64,000 nt of DNA, from positions 1 through 64,000 of the forward strand of contig CAKOWZ010000007.1 of NCBI GenBank assembly GCA_934129745.1, written 5' to 3'. The stretch is from an uncultured Clostridia bacterium. Its GTDB lineage: Bacteria; Bacillota; Clostridia; TANB77; CAG-508. The notes below the pieces were generated by a model. That model worked only from the letters and a program-made list of their open reading frames with translations, was not told where the DNA came from and did no database searches. This document shows positions 33,803 to 44,000 of this stretch, one piece after another; the first letter of the stretch is position 1; every line of letters starts with the position of its first letter. The position numbers were made by a program, and so were the translations under genes.

Positions 33803-35518
33803 TTATTTTCTACCAAAAAATATTCCCAAAACAGAAAACTTTTTATAAACTCCAATCTTATTAGGAACAAAATCAGGAGAAGGTGAGCATTTTGTTCTAC
33901 TATCAAAAATAACAGAAATTGTTAAATAAAAAATATTAGAAATAAGCCATAACAATGAAAGAACATATACTGTAATTCCAGTTGTTTTAATCCTAAATAA
34001 GCACATTACTAATCCTATGATATTTAAAATTAATAAAATTAAATGACTTGCTAACAATTTTTTATTCGTTTTGGTCATTTTTGTAGTTTTAGAAAATTTA
34101 GGTGTAACTTCAAATTTTGTATTTCCAAAACCAAAAAATTCTTTTAAAACTTCTTTACAAAGTACAGGAGTCAAAATTGTTTCATAAATTTTATTCCATG
34201 TTGAGGACCTTTTATTTCCTTCAAAAATATCTAATGTAAATCTTTTTAAAATATAAGTAGGTAACCATATTGATATAAATGTTGCTAAATTACAATCTAC
34301 AATAATTACTCCAAAAATACTGAAAAGTAGAGGTGTTAATAAATATACCATTCTTCTAACACCAAAAAACCAATAAGAAATACAAGATAAATATTCAATT
34401 TTTTGTGAAAATGATAATCCTTTGTTTTTTAATATTTTATATTTTTTTAAAATTTGTACACATCCTCTTGCCCAGCGAGAACGTTGTTTTACAAAACCAG
34501 ATAAGTCATTTACTGCTGTTCCGTAAGCTTCTACGTTATTAAGAGCTAAGCATTTATACCCATTAGATTCGATTAACATACCAGTTGCAATATCTTCTGA
34601 AATTGTTCCTGTTGCAAATCCATTGCAAGAATCTAATGCTTTTCTTGAAAATAGAGTATTTGTACCACAGTATATTGCAGAGTTTGTAGCATTTTTAGCT
34701 ATTTGAATTGAGTGATAAAAATATTCTTGTTCAAAAGGTATTTTATTTTCTAATTTAAATCTTAATTGGAAAATGTCTGGATTATTAAAACTTTGTGGTA
34801 ATTGAACAAATCCTATTTCTTCCACATTTCCTGTATTTTCCATGTTTTCCATATTTTCTGTATTTTCCATATTTTCTATATTATTTTTTTCTGATAATTT
34901 TTTAGATTTTTTTCTTTTAATTTTTTCTGAAAATTTTGTTGTATTATCATAAAAAAATGGAAGTGTTGTAAGTAGAAAATTTGGTGTTGGTGCCATGTCT
35001 GCATCAAATGTTGCAACAAAAGGAGAAGAAATATGGTTTAATGCATGATTATAATTTCCAGCTTTTGCATTTTTATTGGTGATTCTTGATAAATAATTAA
35101 CACCTAAATTTTCTGCTAATTTTTTTATGTTAGCTCTATTTCCATCATCACATATATAAATGTGAATTTTTGATTTGTCAGGATAATTCATATTTTTGCA
35201 AGCTGTGACAGTGTTTTTTAATAATGTTTCATGTTCATTTATTGTTGCAATTAAAACATCAATATCTGGATATTGAGTTATATTAGATAAATCTGGTATT
35301 TTGGGTGAGATTTTTTTCACACATAAGATATTTAAATAATATGCAAAAAAGTCTAAAGATTCCCATATTTCAATAAATAACACTAATATTGAGGATATTA
35401 GTGAAATTATCCCAAGAGTTGTGGGAATTGTAAAAAATATTCTGTAGATTATGTATGTAAATGTTAGTATCATAGTTATTGTATAAAATATAAATTTAAA
35501 TAAATTCTTTTGTTTCAT
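33803..35518 (-). CDS. Processive family 2 glycosyltransferase (cellulose-synthase-like)
   Basis: The 571-residue protein resembles BcsA-type synthases that make and export linear beta-glycans from UDP-sugars. Two N-terminal membrane helices (about residues 8-30 and 32-52) precede the GT-A domain. The domain carries the catalytic signatures DVLIATINEHE, CDDG, TFDADMAPTP, SEDIATG and QRSRWARG. Further membrane segments follow (YWFFGVRRMVYLLTPLLFSI and three or four more). No PilZ domain is visible at the C-terminus, so regulation by cyclic di-GMP is not indicated. An odd low-complexity insert of repeated MENTENMEN units (about residues 215-232) lies after DAD. Neighbouring GH5 and surface-protein genes suggest an extracellular polysaccharide locus. 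Confidence 0.85.
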   Translation of the reverse strand: MKQKNLFKFIFYTITMILTFTYIIYRIFFTIPTTLGIISLISSILVLFIEIWESLDFFAYYLNILCVKKISPKIPDLSNITQYPDIDVLIATINEHETLLKNTVTACKNMNYPDKSKIHIYICDDGNRANIKKLAENLGVNYLSRITNKNAKAGNYNHALNHISSPFVATFDADMAPTPNFLLTTLPFFYDNTTKFSEKIKRKKSKKLSEKNNIENMENTENMENMENTGNVEEIGFVQLPQSFNNPDIFQLRFKLENKIPFEQEYFYHSIQIAKNATNSAIYCGTNTLFSRKALDSCNGFATGTISEDIATGMLIESNGYKCLALNNVEAYGTAVNDLSGFVKQRSRWARGCVQILKKYKILKNKGLSFSQKIEYLSCISYWFFGVRRMVYLLTPLLFSIFGVIIVDCNLATFISIWLPTYILKRFTLDIFEGNKRSSTWNKIYETILTPVLCKEVLKEFFGFGNTKFEVTPKFSKTTKMTKTNKKLLASHLILLILNIIGLVMCLFRIKTTGITVYVLSLLWLISNIFYLTISVIFDSRTKCSPSPDFVPNKIGVYKKFSVLGIFFGRK

Positions 35519-36006
35519 TTTGGTCTCCTTTAATTTTGGTTTATTAACTTAATTTTGGTTGTTAACTCGATTCTGGTTGTTAACTCGATTTTTATTAATT
35601 TAATTATCTTGTATTAAACTAATTTGTTTGTCACAACCAAATTAGTACTAACCTGATACAGTTATTATATAATAAGAAAATATGCTATGCAACAGAAATG
35701 TTATTATTGTCAATACAAAAAATATATTTTAACTAAAAAATAAATTTTCTTATTTGAACGATGTTAATACTGATTTGTAGCAATTAAAACAACAAAATTA
35801 TTAACGCTTTTTTTATTTGTAACAAAAATGTAAATTAAAATTAATATTTGTAATATTTTGCATCAATATGTACTTCCGTAAACAAGTTTACCAAAAATCA
35901 AAGAATGGAGCCCAAAAGAGCTCTTGAATAAAATTATTTTCTTTTATAATATAAAAATAAAGAAAAAAGTGTAAAAGCTGAAAATAAAAATGTGGGGGTA
36001 TATAAA
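35519..36006. other. Divergent control region of the surface locus
   Basis: This spacer of about 490 bp separates the leftward synthase gene from the rightward surface-protein genes. Near the synthase start, three imperfect 18-21 bp units (ending ggttgttaactcga in the last two) lie at 35531-35588. A hairpin ctaatttg/caaattag lies at 35619-35646. The right part has a possible hairpin around gagcccaaaagagctc (35908-35923). No riboswitch motif was recognised. Confidence 0.5.
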
Positions 36007-37917
36007 GTGAAAAAAAGAAAATCATTATTAAAAATATTTGCAATTATTATGATAATTATTAGTCTAGGTTTTAGTTTTTTTGGAACAAATAATACAAAAT
36101 ATTATACTGATGAAATAAATCAAGCATTAAAAACTAATAGTCCTAATGTAACAAATGAACAAATTAGTGTAAAAATTAAATATTTAGATACACAAGGAAA
36201 TGAGATATTACCAGAAGAAACAATAAAAGGAAAAATAGGTGAATGGTATGAAACAGATAGAATAAATATTCCTTGTTACAGAGCATATGGTGATGAACCT
36301 ATTAATAAAAACGGATATTTTAAACAAGATAGCAAAGACATAATTTATGTATATAAATCAAGTAGTGAAAGTTATTCAATAGAACAACAAAATAATAATG
36401 TAACAATTGTATATGGTGATATGAAAGTTTCAGATGAATATGAACTTATAGTTGAAAGTTCTAATATGTATGATGAAAAAATTAGTAATGTAAAATATGA
36501 ATTACAAAATGAAGAACAGTCAAGTTTATCAAGTGGAATTACAGAAAATGGAGATTTATATTTAGGAACATTAACTGTAAGAGAAGAAGGAAAGAAAAAA
36601 TACATAATTAAGCAAATAGATGTACCTAGTCAATATAGAAAAATAATTGATGATGATATTTCTTTTACTTTAAATCAAACATGGGATAAAACATCAAAAA
36701 AATATGTGGTAAATGTCGAATATGACACAAATATAAAAGGATTAAAAATTGATGTTGAAAATAAAAAAATAAAAGTAAAAATTCAATATAAAGATGCAAA
36801 ATATGATTTAAGTATAAAACAATTTGTATCTGAAATTGATGGAATAGAAAAAAATAATAATGAAATAAAAACAAGTTTAGATAATGATGGAAAAATTGTA
36901 TATGTTAAAAATGAAGATATAGAAAAAGTAGAAAATAATCAGGAATTAGTTTTTACAATAAGAATTTATAATGAGGCTGAAAATAATGCAACAATAAAAG
37001 ACATAATTAATGAAATCCCTCAAGGATTGGAATATATAAATAATGAATTAAATAATCAAAATGGATGGAAATTATATAAAATAAATTCATCAGGAGATTT
37101 GGAAGAAACAACAAATTCAAGTGAAGCAAAATATATAAAAACAAGTATTTTAAATAATACAGAATTAAAAGGTTTTGATAAACAAACAATGTCATTACCA
37201 GAATATAAAGAATTAAAAATAGCATTAAAAGTTAATGAAAATACATTAAATAATGAAAGAATTGCAACAAACAGAGTAAAATTACAAGATGATTTATTTG
37301 ATGTTAACAAAGAAAATAATTCAGATGAATGTAGTGTATATGTAAAAAGATTTGATTTGAAAATAGAGAAAAATATTGTAAATGTAGTTGTTGAAAATAA
37401 TGAAGGACAAAAAATTATAAATAAAAAATCAGATGAAGAAATATTAAAAGTAGATATACCAAAAAAAGAAATAGAAAATACCAAATTAAAAATAAAATAT
37501 GAGATAAAAGTAACAAATATTGGTGAAATAAATGGATATGCAACAGAAATAACAGATTATTTGCCAGAAGGATTTGAGGTAATGTCAACTCAAACAACAC
37601 AATGGGTAGTAGATGGAAATAAAGTAAAAACAAATTCATTAAACAGAAATCTATTACAACCAGGAGAAAGTAAATCAGTATTTATTGAATGTACATATAA
37701 AGTTAATAAAGAAAATATTGGTTCAAAAATTAATAGTGTAAAAATAACAGAATATGAAAATAATTCAGATTCTAAAGATATAACAGAAGATAATGAAGAT
37801 AATGAAGAAATGGTAATTACAGTAAAAACAGGTGTTGCAACAATATGTTTTATAATAATTATTGGAATTCTTTTAATAAGTATTATAGTTACATTAATAT
37901 TAAAAAAAAGAAAATAA
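36007..37917 (+). CDS. Surface protein with MucBP-like and repeat domains
   Basis: The GTG at 36007 is preceded at suitable distance by gtggggg, so it is preferred over the GTG inside that binding site. The 636-residue protein has an N-terminal signal or anchor (FAIIMIIISLGFSFFG). A MucBP-like unit follows (IKYLDTQGNEILPEETIKG to IIYVYKS, about residues 46-115), then a SpaA-like beta region. Two DUF11-type domains (IINEIPQGLEYINNE; YLPEGFEVMSTQT) come next, and a C-terminal membrane helix ends in KKRK. There is no LPXTG motif, so it is probably held by the helix alone. It lies 103 bp before the giant surface-protein gene and likely belongs with it. Confidence 0.75.
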   Translation: MKKRKSLLKIFAIIMIIISLGFSFFGTNNTKYYTDEINQALKTNSPNVTNEQISVKIKYLDTQGNEILPEETIKGKIGEWYETDRINIPCYRAYGDEPINKNGYFKQDSKDIIYVYKSSSESYSIEQQNNNVTIVYGDMKVSDEYELIVESSNMYDEKISNVKYELQNEEQSSLSSGITENGDLYLGTLTVREEGKKKYIIKQIDVPSQYRKIIDDDISFTLNQTWDKTSKKYVVNVEYDTNIKGLKIDVENKKIKVKIQYKDAKYDLSIKQFVSEIDGIEKNNNEIKTSLDNDGKIVYVKNEDIEKVENNQELVFTIRIYNEAENNATIKDIINEIPQGLEYINNELNNQNGWKLYKINSSGDLEETTNSSEAKYIKTSILNNTELKGFDKQTMSLPEYKELKIALKVNENTLNNERIATNRVKLQDDLFDVNKENNSDECSVYVKRFDLKIEKNIVNVVVENNEGQKIINKKSDEEILKVDIPKKEIENTKLKIKYEIKVTNIGEINGYATEITDYLPEGFEVMSTQTTQWVVDGNKVKTNSLNRNLLQPGESKSVFIECTYKVNKENIGSKINSVKITEYENNSDSKDITEDNEDNEEMVITVKTGVATICFIIIIGILLISIIVTLILKKRK

Positions 37918-38020
37918 AACAAAGTTGTATGTGGTCTGAATGTAAAAAAAGAAAATAAAACAAAATTATCAGTAAAAAAATGTTTTAAAACAATTAAAAA
38001 AATAGAAGGAGGAGAATTTA

Positions 38021-41000
38021 ATGAAAAAAGCTATATATGTATTTATTAGTGTAATATCAATATTAATATTAATAAATATATTTTCTCCAAAAAAATCATA
38101 TGGATACACAGAATATACATATGTTATAGATAGAATAGAGTGGCATTATTGCTTAAATGAATCAGGTGAAGCAATAAATGTATATGCTAATTTAAATTCA
38201 ACAAATGAAGATATTGATACAGTAACAATTCCAGCGAAAATAGGAGAGCATACTGTTGTATCAATAGGAAAATATCCATATTATGAATATAATATTTTTG
38301 GAAATACAAGAGATGAAAAAATTAAAAAAGTAATTATACCAGATTCAGTAAAAGAAATAAAAAGATATTGTTTTATAAATTGTATGGCATTAGAAAATGT
38401 TGAAATTCCTAATTCAGTGGAAATAATAGGAAATAAAGCATTTTATCATTGTGAAAAATTAAAAGGTGAAGGGTTTAAATTACCAGAAAACCTTACAACT
38501 ATAGAAGATTACGCTTTTCATAGTTGCTATAATTTAAATATAGAAAATATAGAATTTCCATCTAATTTAAAAAGCATAGGAAATTATGCATTTTATAATT
38601 GTAAAAGTTTAACAGGAAATTTGAATTTGCCAGATACATTACAAACAATAGGTAGAAAAACATTTGCAAATTGTTCTGAATTAAATGGAACAATAACAAT
38701 AGGTTCAGGAATAACAAACATACCTGAAAAAGCATTTCAAAATTGTTCTAAATTAACAGGAAATTTAACAATACCAAATACTGTTACAGAAATAGGAGAA
38801 TGGGCATTTAGTGGTTGTGAAGGATTAAATGGGGAATTAAATTATAATTCAACATGTGCAAATATCAAAGATTTCACATTTTCAAATTGTAATTTTAGTA
38901 AAATCACATTACCATTAACAGTTACAGAAATTGGGTCATTTGCATTTAATAATTCAAAAGATATATGGATAGATAATACAGAAGGAAATGTAACATTTGC
39001 AGGTATTTTCGGTGGAATGGGAAAAACTCCATATATACATTATAAAGATTGTAAACATACAATAACAATCACAGCTCCAGAAGGTGTAAAAGTAATAGAC
39101 ACATTAACAAACACAGAAATAACAACAGGTGAATATAGTTGTTTACAACCTATGAATTTATCAATAAAAGTAGAGGATATAAGCAAATATGCATATTTAA
39201 ACATGCTAGTAAAAACAGATGGAAAATATGCAAATTCACAAAAAGAAGAAGAAAAAGTGGATTTATTAGATAATCCAACATATACACAAAACATACAATC
39301 ATTAATAAGAAATAAGCAAATAATAATAACAGGACAAGATATAAAATTAGTAGATTTAAAATTAGTTCAAAGAGAATATATATCTGAAATAAATGGAAAA
39401 GAATTAACAAACAAAAGAGAACCAGTAATTACAAATACAGAAAATACATTAGAATATAGACATACAAAATATCCTGCAGAAGTTCAAAATGGAGATACAG
39501 TTACATATAAAATAAGAATATATAATGCAGGTGAAAATGATGGATATGCAAAAGAGCTAGTACAATATATAGGGCAAGGATTAGAATTTGATGTTAATAA
39601 TGCAAATAATATAAAATACAAATGGACAGTTTCTGAAGATGGAAGAAAAATAACAACAACATATCTTGAAAATACAGCAATTCCTGCATATACAAATAAT
39701 GGAAATCCAAGTTATGAGGAAATTGAATTTACATGTAAAGTAACAGCAGAAAAACAATTAGAAGATGATACAAGATTGGTTGTAGCAGGTGAAATAACAA
39801 AAGGAACAAGTGGAGAAAAAGAACTAAAAAAAGGTAATTTATCAATACCAGAATTATCAACATATAAAGAAGAAGAGGCTTATAATTCAAATTCAGCACA
39901 ATATGTAAGAGGAACAGAAGAAGATGATGATTTTGAAAATGTAATTATAAAAAGAGAAATACCAATTGATTATACTATAAGAATAGAAAAAATAGATTCA
40001 GAAACAGAAGATATGTTAAATGGCGCAAAATTTGATTTATTAAATGAAAATAAAGAAGTAATAAAAACAGGTATAACAAAAAATGGTGGAATATTAGATT
40101 TTGGATTAATGAAAACATATGGAACAAAAGATGATGTATATTACATAAAAGAAACAGAAACACCAGAAGGGTACAGAAAAATAATACAAGATGAAGTAAA
40201 AGTTGTAGTACATAAAAAAATAACAGATCCAATAACAGAACAATATGAAATATCAATAGAATGTGATTTATTAGAAACAAAAGTAATTGTAGAAACACAA
40301 GATACAGTAATACCAATATATACAGAAGAACAATTATCAAAAATAGGAACAAATAGAAGTGTTACAATAGATGGAAAAACATATACATTTGGTAAATATG
40401 AAGATTATGAATTAAAAAATGATATAGAAATAACATCAGAAAATTGGAGCCCTATTAAAGAATTTGGAGGAGTTTTTGATGGTTGTGGTTATACAATTTC
40501 TAATTTAAAAATTACACAAAATGGAGATAGTGATAACACAAGATTTGGACTTTTTGCTGAAGTATCAGGAACAATAAAAGATTTAAATGTATCAAATATA
40601 AATATAAATGTTACAAATATAGAAAAAGAAGTACAAGAAAAAATAAGTGATGCTAGATTAGAATTAAATAATGCAACAACAACAGCTGAAAAAACATTAA
40701 TACAAGAAAAAATAAAAGAATTAGAAGATAAATTAGAAAATAAATATAGTGTTGGTGGAATTGTTGCATATATGGAACAAGGAACATTACAAAACTGTAC
40801 TGTTTCAGGAACAATAAATTCAGATACAAATAATGTAGGTGGATTAATTGGATATGGAGCAGATGGAAAATTATTGATAATAAATGGATGTACAAATAAT
40901 TCTAATGTAATAGCAACAGGTTCAAAAGTAGGTGGATTAATAGGTGTTGGATTTGGTGCTTTAAGTATAGTAGATTCAACTAATAATGGAACTGTAATTG

Positions 41001-44000
41001 CAGGAAAATTTAATGCAGGTGGTTTAGTAGGATATGTTGAATCAGCTAATTATTCAGTAAGTAATGTAGTAGTAAAATTAGATAAAACAACAAATATTAT
41101 AAGCTTAACAATAGAAAATAAAAGACATATAGGTGAATATACATTAAGCCTAAAAAATATTGATATAGATACATATGAATTATTAGATGGTGCAAAATTT
41201 AAAGTATTAGATAAAAATAAACAAGTAATAAAAGGTTATGAAAATATAGAAGTAAAAAATGGAGAATTACAAATAGCAACATATGATATAGAAGAACTTG
41301 GAACAGATACATATTATGTTGTACAAACAAAAACACCAGATGGATATATTGATGTTACAGAATATGTAAAAGTAACAATAAGTAAAGTATGGAATGGTAA
41401 AGATGAAAAATATGAAGTAGCAGTAAATATAACAGTTATAAATAAAGATGATTATGAAGATGATGAAAATGTAGATGATAGTCATTCAGATAGTAGAACA
41501 GATAAAAAATATGTAATAAAAGAAGCTGAAAATGTAGATTGGAAAGTAAATAAAATTTATGTAAAAAATTGTACCAATAATGGAGCAGTAAAATCAGTAC
41601 TTGATAATACCGCTGGAATAATAGGATGCACAAAATGTATAGCAGAATTAGAAAATTGTACAAATACAGGAGAAATTACACCAAATTATAATTCAGCAAG
41701 TTATTCTGGACATGCATCAGGAATGATAGCACAAGCACAAAAACAAGATGATAGTACAGAAATAAGATTAACAGGATGTATAAATGAAGGAATAATTACA
41801 ACTCAAAATGGTGTTTCAGAAGCTGCAGGATTTGTTTCATATACATTAGTACCTGTAATAATTAATAATTGCAAAAACACAGCTGATATAGGTTCTGAAA
41901 ATATGAATGCACAAACAGTGGCAGGATTTATAGGAACAGCAAATGCAGATATAACAATAAAAAATAGTATAAATACAGGAAATATAATTGCAAATAATTC
42001 AATAGAAGCAGCAGGATTTTTGGCAAAAGAAATTAATAAGGATTCAACAATCGAAATAGAAAATTGTGAAAATACAGGAAATGTAACTGGTGGAGGTAAA
42101 GTATCAGGTTTCATAGGAATAGGAATAAACAAAAAAATAATAATAAATGATTCTAAAATAATTGGAACACAAGAAAATCCAGTGGTAATAAGAGCAATAG
42201 GATATACAGGCGAATTAGGTGGATTTATAGGTCTTGCAACATCAGATATATATATAAATAATTGTAAATCAGAAAATGTAAATATTAATATAGAAAAATC
42301 TGGTTATGCAAGTATAATGGTTGGAGAAATAGCTTCATTAGGATATAGAATTAATAATGATAAAATTGGAACAATAAGAAATTGTACAGCAAATAATATA
42401 AATGTACAAAGAGAAAACAATAATGCTACAATTGAATTTGGTGGTATGGTTTGTAAAATAATTGATAGTCAAATAAAAGATTTTAAATTAGAAAATTGCG
42501 AAATTAATAATTTAAAATTTAATGAAAATATGTCAGAATCAATTATAGGTGGAATGATAGGATTATTAAAAGGTGTAGATACTATTAATTTATCAAATAA
42601 CAAAATTACAAACAGTATAATAGTATCAAATAATAGTTCAGATTCTACAAGAATAGGTGGAATTGCAAGTACAATCTTAGAAAGCCAAGGAATTATAAAT
42701 ATTGATAATTGCAATATTGAAAATACAGAAATGAAATCTGATAGAGGAAATTATATTGGAGGAATTTTAGGAAGATTAGATAATTCAAATAATGCAAAAT
42801 TAAATGTTATAGGATGTAATGTAAATAAATCAAATATTTATAGTAAAAATGATTCTAATAAAATAGGAGGAATTGTTGGAGGAGTTCTTACAGGAAATAA
42901 TGCAAATATTATTAAATGTAATTATAATGAATCAACAATAATAAGTGATGATACTAATACATCAAAAGCTGCAATTGCAGGTATTGTAGGATTTACAGAT
43001 GTTGTTGCAAATTTTGAAGATTGTAATGTTACTAATTGCGATGTAACAGTAAAAGCAGGACATGTTGGAGGAATTTTATCACAAAATGTAAGTTATTCAT
43101 ATGGAACAGAAAATGAATTAAAATTAGATAATTGTAAAGTAATAAATACACCTCTTACAAGAATTGCAGATTCAAGTGGATATACTGAGCCAAGTAATAT
43201 GGGTGGTTTAATAGGAGAAGTTATATCATTACCTACAACAATTAAAAATTGTAAAGTTACATCTGAAAATGAAATAAAACAAATATCTGGAAATCAGAAT
43301 TTAGGTGGATTAATTGGATTAGCAAATAGTAAAGTTAATATTGAAAACACAGAATTTAGTAATATGATAATAAAATCATCAACAACAAATTCAAATCAAA
43401 CAGGTGGTGCAATTGGTGTAAATGGTGGAGATTCTGTTATTAAAGGATTAAAAATAAAAAATATAAAAATTGATTCACCAGCTGGAATTGGAGGAGTTTG
43501 GGGTAGTCAAACTGCTAAAGCAACAATAGAAGATTCTGAAATTGGTAATATAAAAATTACTCATAATTCAACTAATGGATATATGGCATCACCAATTGGA
43601 GGTATTATTGGTGCAGGTGAAACAGTAAATATTAATAATATTAATATTTATGATATTAATATTGAAGGTAGTGATGTAAATACAATTCACATGGGTGGAC
43701 TTGTTGCCGTTGGAAATACTTATGTTAATATTTCTAATTCAAATATTAGTAAAATTAGTTTAAAAAATAATTCTGCTGATAGTGGTGTTGTGCCAATAAC
43801 AAGTGGTGTTATGGCAATAGCAAAAAATGGTGGAGAATTTGAAAATTTAAATGTAAGTAATATTCAAATTGAATCAAAAGGACATGGTACAGGTTTATCT
43901 GGTTCAGGAGATATTGAGGTAAATAAAAATGGTGGAACAATTGAAATTAATAAAGTAAAAATAAATATTAATTCAACACAAGATGCTGCACAAGGTGTTA

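Noticed and set aside
37056..42714. Many long minus-strand frames under the surface-protein genes
   Set aside because: They are antisense shadows of repetitive plus-strand coding sequence with Leu/Ile/Phe-rich nonsense peptides and no binding sites.
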